Below, in pieces: positions 1 to 8,343 of a DNA stretch of 64,000 bases. The stretch is from Peptoniphilus lacydonensis. Lineage in GTDB: Bacteria > Bacillota > Clostridia > Tissierellales > Peptoniphilaceae. A program made the position numbers and the translations under genes. Location of the stretch: positions 124,001 through 188,000 of the forward strand of contig NZ_FNWF01000003.1 in NCBI RefSeq assembly GCF_900106515.1, given 5' to 3'. The notes under the pieces are model-generated. The model ran no database searches. It saw only the letters and a program-made list of their open reading frames with translations, and was not told the DNA's origin. The stretch's first letter is position 1; every line of letters begins with the position of its first letter.

Positions 1-969
1 TTGACCTTGTTTCGTCTTTGCTTGTCCTTTTTTATCTCCGGTTTTATATACTTCACCTGTTGTTTCTTCCTTTATATTTTCATCCTCTAAATATGCTTTT
101 AACTCTTTTGCTGAAAAAGGAATCGGCGTATCTGCTGTAATTATTTCGGATGAAAATTCAGTCATATTTTCTTCAAGATACCTTTTCTTATGCTCTAAAA
201 TATATTTAATTACTGCTGCCCTTTGATTTGTAGATGTCCCTTCAGAAGATTCAATAAACAATGAATGAATTTCCTCATAATTGAAAAACCACAGAGGAAT
301 ATGTAACCCATCCTCAGAGTCACAAATTTTTATCTGTTCAGCATAACTTAATTCATTGTATTCACCGTGCAAATCAAAAACAATTAAATTAGCGTGCTCC
401 AACTCATTTGCTTTTTCAAGAATATTTGCTACAGTAAAAGATTTTCCACTTCCAGTACTTCCTACTATTGTTGCATGTCTTTGAAAAAATCTATTTCCAT
501 CCAAAATAGCTTCAACAGTTTTATTACTTGCATATTTGCCAATAATTAATCTTTTTTCTGAAGATATCTCATTTTCAAGAGAGTTCATAATAATAGATAG
601 AGCTTTACCATCTGCCAAATAAACTTTGCTATTGATTTCAGGATAAGTGTTCACTGCTCTTTTGAAAATATTTTGTTTAGTTGAAGACAATTTTTTATAA
701 AATGTACCTACTAAAGTTATATTGCAAAAGTTATATGAATACTCTTGTTCTTCAGTTTCTTCGTCATCAATATCAATTCTCTTTTTGCTCACCCTAGTTA
801 CTATTCCAATTAGTTTTTCATCTGCATTATTTCCAGATAAAACAACTATATCATTTATTTTTAGCCTATTTAAAATTTCTTCCTTTTCTACTGATACAGA
901 TACTTTCTTGGTATCAACATTTTGAACAACTCCAACTTCTTGATTTAAATAATTTTGAATATCTTCCAT
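1..969 (-). CDS. herA: HerA-like ATPase of a SIR2-HerA defence pair (3' end off window)
   Basis: HerA/DUF87-family hexameric DNA-translocating ATPase; 323 codons are visible and the reading frame runs off the left edge, so the C-terminus is missing. The start at 969 has an AGGAGAA ribosome site 5 to 10 bases upstream. An N-terminal HAS-barrel-like beta region covers about residues 1-90. Walker A GSTGSGKS is at about 170-177 and Walker B LIVFDLHGEY at about 195-204, both typical of HerA. It starts 9 bases after the SIR2 gene and is surely cotranscribed with it. SIR2 plus HerA pairs form a known anti-phage complex that depletes NAD or cuts DNA on infection; the role here is inferred from family and order. 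Confidence 0.9.
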   Translation of the reverse strand, partial: MEDIQNYLNQEVGVVQNVDTKKVSVSVEKEEILNRLKINDIVVLSGNNADEKLIGIVTRVSKKRIDIDDEETEEQEYSYNFCNITLVGTFYKKLSSTKQNIFKRAVNTYPEINSKVYLADGKALSIIMNSLENEISSEKRLIIGKYASNKTVEAILDGNRFFQRHATIVGSTGSGKSFTVANILEKANELEHANLIVFDLHGEYNELSYAEQIKICDSEDGLHIPLWFFNYEEIHSLFIESSEGTSTNQRAAVIKYILEHKKRYLEENMTEFSSEIITADTPIPFSAKELKAYLEDENIKEETTGEVYKTGDKKGQAKTKQGQ

Positions 970-978
970 AATTTTCTC

Positions 979-2043
979 CTATCCTAAAAATGTTTCCGAA
1001 AATACATTTATATCCCATAATTCCTTATTTATATTATATTTTTTACCTTTATATACCATATAATTTCCTTCTTCTGTATTTTCTTCTTTATCTTCATATT
1101 TATAAAATAAAGTCCAGTTTTCGTTTTTCATTGCTCTATCTAAAAATGATTTTTTAATAGTCCTTGTCAAGACAATCACATCCTTTTGAGTATCCTCGAA
1201 TACTGTATTAAAATGCTGGTCATTGAATCCATATCCATAAATAAATATAGAAAAATTCTTTTTAGAGTCTGTTATCAATTCATTAAAAATTTCCCTATGA
1301 CATCTAAAAATACCGTTAATCATTCCTAACTTATATTTCATACTGCCTGGTGTAATAATATCTATATAGCACTTGTTATCTTTTAGTAACTTATAATCAT
1401 TAATCTGATATTCTCTCTCATTCTTTTTTATCCAATTAACTGATCCATGTGGCTTAAATAATCTTACTAAAGGAACGCTTTTAGAAAAAAAATCATAAGG
1501 TTGCTTTAGTATATTTTCATTAAAAGTTTGATACATATTCCCCGAAAATCCTAATGTAGTTGATAGTTTTAATTTATCACAAATTAGTTCTATAATTCTG
1601 TCATAATTAGGAGTCATTATATCGATTACTTGATTATTTACACTTACAGTTCCCAATAAGTACTTTAATAATTTTTCAAATCCGGAAATTTCATTTAATA
1701 TATCACTATGCTGATTATATTCTTCATCTAAAATAAATTCACTCGTTATCTCTCGAATTATTTCCACAAACGATTCTTCACTTATTGTAACATCTAATAA
1801 GGCTGCTTCTAATCCTTCATCTTTGATCTTCCCCTTATATTTGTTCCACTGCTTCTGTAACTCTAAATCACCGATACTTTCAAACGATTCCTCCAATTTT
1901 TCAGCCAATTTTGACATTCCCGGAATATTCATTGCAATAGAAAGCCCTGTTCCAACTATTAATTTGGGGAAATTTACACCTGATAGGTATCGTTCCTTAA
2001 TATCCATAAATATTGGTTCAAATTCTTCACTATCTATATTCAT
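979..2043 (-). CDS. SIR2-like NADase/defence protein
   Basis: SIR2-fold protein of about 354 residues. Visible motifs in order are: the nucleotide-binding start GTGLS (about 31-35), TPNYDRIIE (about 143-151), KPHGS with the expected catalytic His (about 198), and YGFNDQH near 270-276. This is the pattern of prokaryotic defence SIR2 proteins that hydrolyse NAD. The start at 2043 is chosen because GGAG lies 7 bases upstream; an in-frame start at 2106 would add 21 residues inside the preceding regulator gene. It overlaps the XRE gene by 14 bases and is followed 9 bases later by the HerA ATPase, which makes it the effector subunit of a SIR2-HerA system. Confidence 0.9.
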   Translation of the reverse strand: MNIDSEEFEPIFMDIKERYLSGVNFPKLIVGTGLSIAMNIPGMSKLAEKLEESFESIGDLELQKQWNKYKGKIKDEGLEAALLDVTISEESFVEIIREITSEFILDEEYNQHSDILNEISGFEKLLKYLLGTVSVNNQVIDIMTPNYDRIIELICDKLKLSTTLGFSGNMYQTFNENILKQPYDFFSKSVPLVRLFKPHGSVNWIKKNEREYQINDYKLLKDNKCYIDIITPGSMKYKLGMINGIFRCHREIFNELITDSKKNFSIFIYGYGFNDQHFNTVFEDTQKDVIVLTRTIKKSFLDRAMKNENWTLFYKYEDKEENTEEGNYMVYKGKKYNINKELWDINVFSETFLG

Positions 2044-2242
2044 CACTACACTCCATAATTTCTTCAATACCACAATCCAAAGTATTGCAAATTCTAAGTA
2101 AAACATCCGTCGTTATATTCTGCCCATTCTTCATTTTGTAAAATGTGCTTTTACTTATTTTTGCCTTTTCCATCAATTCATTATTTGTCATATCTAAATC
2201 AATGAGTTTTTTAAATAATCTTTTATAACTAAAAGTTCTCAC
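2030..2242 (-). CDS. XRE-family HTH regulator, first gene of the SIR2-HerA cassette
   Basis: A 70-residue Cro/C1-type helix-turn-helix protein consisting of little more than the DNA-binding domain. Visible elements are NNELMEKAKISKSTFYKMK (helices 2-3) and the closing helix LLRICNTLDCGIEEIM. It overlaps the SIR2 gene by 14 bases, so the two are translationally coupled. The likely role is autoregulation of the defence operon; a compact XRE of this type is common at the head of phage-defence operons. Function is inferred from the family and position. Confidence 0.85.
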   Translation of the reverse strand: MRTFSYKRLFKKLIDLDMTNNELMEKAKISKSTFYKMKNGQNITTDVLLRICNTLDCGIEEIMECSDEYR

Positions 2243-2338
2243 TATACCCTCTGTAGAAAAATTATATTTATTATATTATACCATTAAATGTTTTTTAAAG
2301 ACTGAAAATAGTCTCTTTCAAAGTAATATTTGAATTAT

Positions 2339-2371
2339 AAAAAAGAAGTAGAATAATTCCACTTCTCTTTT
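2339..2371 (-). terminator. Rho-independent terminator after abiEii
   Basis: On the minus strand a hairpin (AGAAGTGGAAT pairing with ATTCTACTTCT) is preceded by A residues and followed by a run of T. It lies about 50 bases after the abiEii stop codon and before the XRE-SIR2-HerA operon. A second, weaker hairpin (AGACT/AGTCT) sits at about 2299-2314. Confidence 0.7.
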
Positions 2372-2417
2372 ACTTAATATTTTATTGTCTATGATTTACC
2401 AGACAATGTATGTTAAA

Positions 2418-3260
2418 TTACATCTCATAAATTCTATTTGATAAAATTGTAACCACACCAACAACCTTATCAAATATCAAACCTCCAATGTACTTATTTT
2501 CATTAAGGTATACTTCCCACAAGAATCTTAGATATGAATCATCTTTTATGTCCTTGATTATTTCCTCATAGTCTTTTATTATCTCCTGACTTCCTCTTTT
2601 GTTTGAGGTTCTCTCTATTGCTTCTTTTAAAATTTTATAGTTTATCTCATCTTTTTTTAATTTATAGAGGGTATATAGGTCGTAGAAGTCTCTCATTCGT
2701 GTTGTTGTTATATTTCTTCTGATTATGGTTTCATATTTTTCAGCTAAAATTGTTTCTAATGGATATGCCATTATTTTTATAGCTTCTTTGCTAAAGATAC
2801 AGGGATAAGCATATTCTATTTCCCTTGGTGTTATTGCATCTCCTGTTGTTAGGTCTAGTTTCATTGGATTTTTAGTTTTACCAACATTTGCCATTAGTGA
2901 TATTCTAAAATTCTCGTACTCGTCTTCATCTCTTATATAACTGATGTCCTTTATTTCAAATTTTATTCCATCTTCTAGATTGATATTTATAATTTCTTCT
3001 ACAATGTCTTTTATTTTCTCTTCTTTTAGGGGTATGCCTTTTATGGTTGTGTCCATGTCCATAGTTGTTCTATTTTCAATCCCAATTAAAGATGATATAA
3101 GAAATCCTCCCTTAATTACAAAATTATTTTTGTACTTTGATTTAGATAGCCTTTCTAAAAATCTTTCGAAAAAATAAATTTGCAGAACTTCTTGGGATTT
3201 CAGATTTTTCTTCTCTGCCAGACTTCTTATCTTGCCCTTTATACTCTCGATATTAATCAT
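2418..3260 (-). CDS. abiEii: AbiEii/AbiGii-family nucleotidyltransferase toxin
   Basis: 280-residue nucleotidyltransferase (DUF1814) toxin of an AbiE-type toxin-antitoxin/abortive-infection pair. The GG-x-DxD signature is visible: VIKGGFLISSL (about 48-58) followed by TTMDMDTTIKG, giving the two metal-binding Asp residues (about 66-75). The C-terminal part contains AEKYETIIRR and RDFYDLY, which are usual for the family. It overlaps the upstream antitoxin by 4 bases (ATGA), implying translational coupling. Relatives pyrophosphorylate or nucleotidylate tRNA or other targets and give phage resistance; the target here cannot be read from sequence. Confidence 0.93.
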   Translation of the reverse strand: MINIESIKGKIRSLAEKKNLKSQEVLQIYFFERFLERLSKSKYKNNFVIKGGFLISSLIGIENRTTMDMDTTIKGIPLKEEKIKDIVEEIININLEDGIKFEIKDISYIRDEDEYENFRISLMANVGKTKNPMKLDLTTGDAITPREIEYAYPCIFSKEAIKIMAYPLETILAEKYETIIRRNITTTRMRDFYDLYTLYKLKKDEINYKILKEAIERTSNKRGSQEIIKDYEEIIKDIKDDSYLRFLWEVYLNENKYIGGLIFDKVVGVVTILSNRIYEM

Positions 3261-3844
3261 GATAATACCTCCATGTATTTTCTAATTTCATCTTCTATTT
3301 TAAATAGTCTACTGTATTTTATGAGTCGTCTTAGATTTTTATTTGGTGATTTAAAGTATCTTTTTATGGCATCTGTAAAAATTTGCTTATCTATTTTTTC
3401 TCTGTCGATTATGATGTCGCAAATTGTTCTTTCGATATCATAAACTGGGATAAAATTGCCTTGGGGCGATTTTATTTGTGTCTTGCCAATCTCGTACAAG
3501 TCTTTTTTTACATAGTGAACTTGGAGGTCTTTATATCTATTTTTGATATGACTTGCATTATAGCCTTGGGGTACAGATATATGAAATACATTTGGAGTTC
3601 TGTCTGATATGTCGTGTAGGTATAGGGCTGTTTGATGGGAAAATATAATTCGAATACTATTAGATGATATTAAAACAAAATCGTCTATTACTTTTCCTTT
3701 TAATTGATATAGCCCCGGTCTTAATCTTTCTAATTGTCCGCTCTTTGTTAATTCTGATAGATTATGCCTAGTATATCCAAGCTCTTCTGCTTCTTTGTTA
3801 GTAATTACTAAATTTTCTTGTATATATTCTTTAAGTGTATTCAT
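3257..3844 (-). CDS. abiEi: AbiEi-type antitoxin and transcriptional repressor
   Basis: 195-residue AbiEi family antitoxin. An N-terminal winged HTH (about 1-50: ITNKEAEELGYTRHNLSEL, then RLRPGLYQL) is followed by the AbiEi C-terminal domain with ISPQ-like surface elements and YDIERTICDII. Family members neutralize AbiEii and repress their own operon by binding an inverted repeat at the promoter; such a repeat is present upstream at 3863-3892. The start at 3844 has a strong GGAGG upstream. It is followed with a 4-base overlap by abiEii. Confidence 0.92.
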   Translation of the reverse strand: MNTLKEYIQENLVITNKEAEELGYTRHNLSELTKSGQLERLRPGLYQLKGKVIDDFVLISSNSIRIIFSHQTALYLHDISDRTPNVFHISVPQGYNASHIKNRYKDLQVHYVKKDLYEIGKTQIKSPQGNFIPVYDIERTICDIIIDREKIDKQIFTDAIKRYFKSPNKNLRRLIKYSRLFKIEDEIRKYMEVLS

Positions 3845-3862
3845 AGTCCGCCTCCTCTCGTC

Positions 3863-3900
3863 TTCGCTTTTATTATATATTGTAAAAGCGAATATGTAAA
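3863..3900 (-). promoter_or_regulatory. abiE promoter with a 10-bp inverted-repeat operator
   Basis: On the minus strand a near-consensus promoter is visible: -35 TTTACA (3900-3895), a spacer of 17, and -10 TATAAT (3877-3872). The -10 is embracing-flanked by a perfect 10-bp inverted repeat, TTCGCTTTTA and TAAAAGCGAA (3863-3872 and 3883-3892), 10 bases apart. AbiEi proteins are known to repress by binding such repeats, so this is the expected operator. Confidence 0.85.
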
Positions 3901-3960
3901 GTTGGCTTATAAGTTTTCCATTTTTAAAAAGGATGTAACGAATTCTTACACCCTTTAATA

Positions 3961-3988
3961 AAAAAGAGCAGCCTTTTACGCTACTCTT
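3961..3988 (-). terminator. Terminator downstream of the serine recombinase region
   Basis: The minus strand reads AGAGTAGC, a loop, then GCTGCTCT and five T. A second inverted repeat (AAAGG-TGTAA/TTACA-CCTTT type) lies just beyond at about 3931-3957. Either would stop transcripts arriving from the recombinase gene before the abiE promoter. Confidence 0.65.
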
Positions 3989-4028
3989 GTAGAAAGTACA
4001 AAATGAGTTAATTATATTTTTTGTGTTT

Positions 4029-4180
4029 CCTCATACTAGTCTCAAGACTACACTCACATCCATGTAGTTTTTTTGAGTCTTTTTGACGTATCCTTCTTCA
4101 TCTTTATCGAAGACAAAATGCTTATAAAACTGCTTGAAATGCAGGATTTCTAGATTTACATCTTTTGTATCAACGCTATA
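4029..4180 (-). pseudogene. Short open remnant, unknown origin
   Basis: An open frame of about 50 codons on the minus strand, without a usable start, follows the recombinase stop by a few bases. It includes ILHFKQFYKHFVFDKDEEGY and ends MDVSVVLRLV-stop. It looks like the 3' end of a lost gene and is not recognised. The rest of the 3,845-4,188 stretch holds only the abiE promoter and two terminator-like hairpins. Confidence 0.3.
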
Positions 4181-4188
4181 GTCTCATC

Positions 4189-5832
4189 TTATTCATCATT
4201 GTCCAAACCTATGTTGAGATTTTCTTCTATAATTGGAAGCTTGAAAGTAATTGATTTTAGCCATTGTCCATTAGGTTGTTTTTCTTCATAAACTTGAATT
4301 TCAGAAATCAAAGCTGTAATTAACTGCCTACGCTCTACATCATTCATGACTTTATAGAGTTTATCAAAATAGATCAGAACCTTATATATGTTATCTCCTG
4401 TAAGCTTTTCAGCTTCAATGGTTTGTTTCTTTGCTTTCGCATCAATTAGTGATGATTCTAATTCATCTATTTTATCATACATACGATATAGTCTATCATC
4501 TAAATCCTGTTTCCTTCTCTTATAATGCTTATCATCAACATCTAAATTATCTATTTCCTCAATTATCTTAAACTTTGTAGAATGACTCTTCCTCAATTCC
4601 TTTTGGAAATTATCTATTTCTTTTTCTATTTCAGAGGTATCCACCTTCATGTTGATTTTTTCTTGCATCATAGAAGCAAATTTCGGATTACTTACTATCT
4701 TGACAATCACCTCTGCAACAGCATCATCTAACAATTCTTCTCTAATTTGCTTACGGAATGTACACTTATGACCTCTTATCATCTGCCTATGTTTACAACC
4801 ATAGTAATAATAATCTTTATACTTTGTGCCATCTTTCTTTTTCTTGATACTCTTGTTCCCAAACATTCCCACTCCACATATCGGGCATTTTACAATTCCA
4901 GAAAGCAAGTGTGTGCGTGTATCTTTTCCTTTATTCACATGCTCATATTTCTTTGCTTGAGATTTTAGCTTAACCTGAGCAGCTTGCCAAACTTCATCGG
5001 AAACTATAGCTTCATGTATACCTTCAGATATTAGATATTCATCTTGTTCAACCTGCTTATATTCATTTCTTGTACCATGAACTTTTTCTAAAGTTCTTCT
5101 TCCAAATGCTATTTTCCCATTATATACAGGATTCTTTAATATCTTTCTTATAAGACCTGCATCAAACAAAGGATTCTTTCCGTTCTGTCTTGGGATTTTT
5201 CTAATTCCATGATTCTCTAAGTATTTAGATAGCCCATTGGCTCCTATCGTAGTATTTACATACTGGTCGAAAATCGTTCTTATGGCAACTGCCTCTTCCT
5301 CATTTATAAACAGCTTGCCATCTTCAAGTTTATATCCATACGGAGCAAATCCACCATTCCATTTTCCTTCCCTTGCTTTTTGAATGCGACCTTCCATTGT
5401 TTGAATACGGATGTTTTCTCTTTCTATTTCAGCCACAGCTGATAAAACAGAAATCATTAGTTTCCCAGCATCTTTAGATGAATCAATGCCATCTTCAACG
5501 CAGATAAGATTAACTCCATAATCCTGCATTATCTGAAGTGTAGAAAGAACATCAGCGGCATTTCTTGCAAATCTTGATAACTTAAACACAAGAACAAAAG
5601 ACACTCCATCTTTTCCAGATTTTATATCTTCCATCATTCGATTGAACTGTATTCTACCTTCAATAGACTTGCCAGACTTTCCGGCATCTTCATACTCTCC
5701 AACAATTTCATAATCGTTGTAAATAGCAAAAGCTTTCATTCGTGATTTTTGTGCCTCTAACGAATACCCCTCTATCTGTATTGACGTAGATACTCGTGTA
5801 TAGAGGTATACTTTTATTTTTTCTTTTGACAT
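4189..5832 (-). CDS. Large serine recombinase (site-specific integrase)
   Basis: 547-residue large serine recombinase that probably catalysed integration or excision of this island. The N-terminal resolvase domain starts YLYTRVSTSIQ (catalytic Ser at about 15) and includes VFKLSRFARN. The recombinase domain spans about 170-290. A zinc ribbon follows with Cys at CPICGVGM (about 315) and YGCKHRQMIRGHKC (about 345-358). A coiled-coil region runs about 395-470, and the C-terminal QPNGQWLKSITFKLPI is common to transposon-borne relatives. GAGG lies 8 bases before the start. The gene is full length and apparently intact. The attachment site could not be defined from one window. Confidence 0.93.
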   Translation of the reverse strand: MSKEKIKVYLYTRVSTSIQIEGYSLEAQKSRMKAFAIYNDYEIVGEYEDAGKSGKSIEGRIQFNRMMEDIKSGKDGVSFVLVFKLSRFARNAADVLSTLQIMQDYGVNLICVEDGIDSSKDAGKLMISVLSAVAEIERENIRIQTMEGRIQKAREGKWNGGFAPYGYKLEDGKLFINEEEAVAIRTIFDQYVNTTIGANGLSKYLENHGIRKIPRQNGKNPLFDAGLIRKILKNPVYNGKIAFGRRTLEKVHGTRNEYKQVEQDEYLISEGIHEAIVSDEVWQAAQVKLKSQAKKYEHVNKGKDTRTHLLSGIVKCPICGVGMFGNKSIKKKKDGTKYKDYYYYGCKHRQMIRGHKCTFRKQIREELLDDAVAEVIVKIVSNPKFASMMQEKINMKVDTSEIEKEIDNFQKELRKSHSTKFKIIEEIDNLDVDDKHYKRRKQDLDDRLYRMYDKIDELESSLIDAKAKKQTIEAEKLTGDNIYKVLIYFDKLYKVMNDVERRQLITALISEIQVYEEKQPNGQWLKSITFKLPIIEENLNIGLDNDE

Positions 5833-5923
5833 AGCATTAACCTCAATATAATTTTTCTATATCATATATAATTTTTTGAATTTAAGTTTGGACTATCATT
5901 TCAAGTATATTATAACACTTTTA

Positions 5924-6085
5924 TTAGTCCGTCTCAATTTGTGTTTTTGCCATGTCAAAACTATTTTTCATCTCTTGATTTTTTGCTGGCGTTGGATCGG
6001 GCAGATTATCTAAATCTAAAGCACCAGCATATTTTGCAATCAGATTTGCTATTAAATCAGCCAATCCATTCCAGTCATTGTCCAA
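5924..6085 (-). CDS. Small acidic protein upstream of the recombinase
   Basis: 53 codons starting with TTG at 6085, with GGAGG six bases upstream. The product is acidic and helical, with LADLIANLIAKYAGALDLDN followed by LPDPTPAKNQEM. It ends 91 bases before the recombinase start in the same direction. Short proteins with an N-terminal helical part ending in a similar L-DLPDP stretch occur before serine recombinases in clostridial conjugative elements (from memory, unsearched). Function unknown; perhaps a recombination accessory. Confidence 0.6.
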   Translation of the reverse strand: MDNDWNGLADLIANLIAKYAGALDLDNLPDPTPAKNQEMKNSFDMAKTQIETD

Positions 6086-6167
6086 TATATACCTCCTCTA
6101 AAGTTTTATATCTAATAATTATTTGTTTAATTAAGCTTTACGACATTGACAAGTGCTTTGGATTAGC

Positions 6168-6390
6168 AACATAGGAATCTCACCTCCGCCTCTATTCCGG
6201 ATGAGCCGGCTTCAACCTTAGAAGTATCATTATCCTCATTTTCTTCATAGCGGATAGGGTATCCCTCCCTATATTCAAACTCTTACTTATCGCTCCCTTT
6301 CTTCTTCCCTTGCTTTTAGCTTAGCAGTACTTGTTTTACCGAATAATTCAGCAGAAAGATCTTTGCGGCTAGGTTATTACGCTCCAAAAA
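6168..6390 (-). pseudogene. Conjugative-element gene remnants
   Basis: Minus-strand open fragments are interrupted by stops. One encodes SRKDLSAELFGKTSTAKLKA and then a charged ERER tail before a stop. The next reads EFEYREGYPIRYEENEDN and continues to about 6168. The first looks like the C-terminus of a larger conjugation protein, judged by its style only. No start codons or intact frames are present, so the block is treated as decayed mobile DNA. From 6,391 to 6,781 no convincing gene was seen; a TCTTGGTAAC motif recurs at about 6546 and 6630. Confidence 0.4.
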
Positions 6391-6781
6391 TAATTAACGT
6401 CTTGTCTTGGTCTATTCAATTGTTAAGGTTCAAAATTTATCGAGAGTTATTAATCTTTTTTAAATTTGACCATCAGAAAATATTTATCTTGATGAAACAA
6501 AATTCTATAAATTACTCTCTTATACTTAACAGTGAAAAGAAGTCTTTCTTGGTAACCAATTTTGAAATAGGATTTTCTTATATAAAAAGGTCCAATTCCC
6601 ACTGCATAAGTAACAATGAAAATTAGACCCTCTTGGTAACAATCATCTAAAAGTCTTCTAGCATTTCTTTAATTTTCTAATCGCCTTTTAGGTATCATAT
6701 TTACATTTTTATTTTCTCTGGCATACTTTTATACCTTTTTAGACTTAAAGTCTTTAATAATGCCTTTCCACCTCTTTTTAT

Positions 6782-7510
6782 CTATAAAGATTCGCCTACA
6801 TCATAGTTCATTTTTTTATTTAAACCTTTCTGTGTTAGTTTTTCTTTATCTTCTTCATACCATTTTAAGATTGTCACATAGTGGTTTTGATAGGTCTTGC
6901 CACTACTTTTCATGTATCTTGATAGTTTATTTATCATTATTTCTGTGTGTGAGTTTAATTTTTCTTTAAGGTTCTTATATTCTTCTTCGCTTAACCTTAC
7001 ATTTTTGAATTCTCCATAAAAGATGGGGGTGGACTTTTTATCTATCTCTCCCTCTCTCTCTTTATCTATCTCTATATCTTTCTCTATCTCTATCTCTTGT
7101 CGGACATGGGTTGGACTCATTAAGGACAATGTCCTCTGTTTATTTTGTCTATATCTTCTTTTTTTCTCTGCCCAGGCTGTTTCTGATCCGATTAAGTTTG
7201 GTATTTCAGTTAAATAGTATTCATCATTTTCTGTTACAACTTCTAATAATCCTTGATTTATTAAATAATTAACTGTAACCATTACATCATCGTCTGTTTC
7301 ATCTATTGTTAGTGCTAACTCTTTTATAAAATCACTTTCTACTCCGTCATAATAGAGTTTACCCTCATCTTTTAGACTTAGTAGTAGAAGTTTGAGGTAG
7401 ATTATCGTGTAGGTATCTCCTCCCGATATTCTCCTTAATCTTTTTATCCTTTTGTCTGTGAAAAATTCTTCTTTTAATTTTATCCAATAATATCTTTTGT
7501 TTGTTGCCAT
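6782..7510 (-). CDS. Phage/plasmid replisome organizer (replication initiator)
   Basis: 242-residue protein with the phage-replisome-organizer N-terminal domain: RYYWIKLKEEFFTDKRIKRL at residues 6-25, then a winged-helix part to about 115. A charged linker follows, with EIEIEKDIEIDKEREGEIDK coded by a simple TCTATC-like repeat. The C-terminal DnaD-like part contains LSEEEYKNLKEKL and NHYVTILKWYEED. Such proteins open an origin and load helicase. The gene begins right after three 23-bp repeats (7524-7592) that look like its binding sites. Together with the relaxase and oriT they indicate an integrated mobilizable replicon. Confidence 0.88.
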   Translation of the reverse strand: MATNKRYYWIKLKEEFFTDKRIKRLRRISGGDTYTIIYLKLLLLSLKDEGKLYYDGVESDFIKELALTIDETDDDVMVTVNYLINQGLLEVVTENDEYYLTEIPNLIGSETAWAEKKRRYRQNKQRTLSLMSPTHVRQEIEIEKDIEIDKEREGEIDKKSTPIFYGEFKNVRLSEEEYKNLKEKLNSHTEIMINKLSRYMKSSGKTYQNHYVTILKWYEEDKEKLTQKGLNKKMNYDVGESL

Positions 7511-7523
7511 ATCTGCTCCTTTC

Positions 7524-7592
7524 TTGATTTTCGATAATCGAAATTCTTGATTTCCGATTTTCGGAATTCTGGACTTCTGGTTTTCGGAATTC
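7524..7592. repeat. Three tandem 23-bp iterons, candidate replication origin
   Basis: Three head-to-tail units of exactly 23 bp cover 7524-7546, 7547-7569 and 7570-7592. All end in GAAATTC or GGAATTC, and each contains a dyad core, e.g. TTCGATAATCGAA (7530-7542) and TTCCGATTTTCGGAA (7552-7566). The third unit has diverged on its left arm. They lie 13 bases upstream of the replisome-organizer start, which is the usual place for initiator-binding iterons and/or autoregulatory operators. Confidence 0.75.
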
Positions 7593-7603
7593 TTGTTTTT
7601 TGT

Positions 7604-7638
7604 ATCTAAGGGTGTAACTTTTCGTTACTCCCTTAGAT
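7604..7638. repeat. Inverted repeat at the 3' end of the pcfB-like gene
   Basis: Arms ATCTAAGGG-GTAAC and GTTAC-CCCTTAGAT enclose a five-base loop and overlap the pcfB-like stop codon. There is no T run on the minus strand, so it is either a weak terminator or an mRNA-stabilizing hairpin located beside the iterons. Confidence 0.5.
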
Positions 7639-8160
7639 TTCTCTGGTCACATCTTTTTTACTTGGTTTTACTTTTTCTTTTACTTTTCTTTTGACTTTTT
7701 CTTTTGTCTTATCCTTTTTATTGGATAGGTCTTTGTATTTCTTTATTTGTTTTAGGATACTTTCTTTTTCTTTTTTATTTTCTTTGGCTATGACTTGTTT
7801 AAAGGCATATTCCATTACTTTTATGTCTTTGGCTTGGAAAAATACTTCATAGTTTTGTGTTTCTTTGTTTTTCATTACTGAGAAACTTACTCCAAGTTTG
7901 TTTAGTTCTTTTTTTAAGTCTTTGAGGTCGCTTTGATCTATGCTTATATTTTCTAGTTGTCCTTTTTTGTAGAGGTCTTTTATTTTTATTTCATCGCCCA
8001 TAAGACTTTTGAGGTTTCCGTTTGCTTTTTCTAAAGTATCATTCATCTTTTTTCTTATTTCTTTGTCTAAGTTGATTGATTCTTTTGCTGCCTTTATTGT
8101 GTATGTTATTATGGTTTGTGCTGCTTGACCTGCTTCTTTGCTTATTTCTTCGTTTATCAT
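7633..8160 (-). CDS. pcfB: PcfB/DUF3801-family conjugation accessory protein
   Basis: 175 residues matching the PcfB (DUF3801) pattern. It has a helical N-terminus (AGQAAQTIITYTIKAAKESI), then KIKDLYKKGQLENISI and KELNKLGVSFSVMKNKETQN, then FFQAKDIKVMEYAFKQVI, and a Lys-rich tail from about 140 (KEKVKRKVKEKVKPSKK). In pheromone-type conjugative plasmids PcfB works with the coupling protein and relaxase in processing at oriT. It sits between the replication gene and the relaxase gene on the same strand. The exact role here is inferred from the family. Confidence 0.82.
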   Translation of the reverse strand: MINEEISKEAGQAAQTIITYTIKAAKESINLDKEIRKKMNDTLEKANGNLKSLMGDEIKIKDLYKKGQLENISIDQSDLKDLKKELNKLGVSFSVMKNKETQNYEVFFQAKDIKVMEYAFKQVIAKENKKEKESILKQIKKYKDLSNKKDKTKEKVKRKVKEKVKPSKKDVTREI

Positions 8161-8183
8161 GTTTTATCTCCTTTGTTTGAATT

Positions 8184-8227
8184 AAAAAAAGGGAAGTATA
8201 GGCTTTAATTTTTCTATACTTCCCTTT
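8184..8227 (-). terminator. Strong terminator between the mobilization and pcfB-rep transcripts
   Basis: An 11- to 13-bp stem (AAGGGAAGTATAG with CTATACTTCCCTT) is followed on the minus strand by seven T. It ends the relaxase transcript and separates it from pcfB-rep. Confidence 0.88.
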
Positions 8228-8343
8228 GCTTGTTTTTATTTTATTGTTCTTGGTGGTGGAATGCTTTATTTTGATGTTTTTATAGCTTACTTAGGTATTT
8301 GTACCTTTTCTTGTTTTTCTGCTCTTATTTTGCTTTTCCACCT

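Noticed and set aside
6363-6626. Open frame of 87 codons on the plus strand
   Set aside because: No ribosome site, no recognisable content, and it lies opposite decayed mobile DNA.
7023-7100. TCTATC/TCTC simple repeat resembling a short tandem array or CRISPR
   Set aside because: It only codes the Glu/Ile/Lys linker of the replisome organizer; no spacers or regular repeat-spacer pattern exist.
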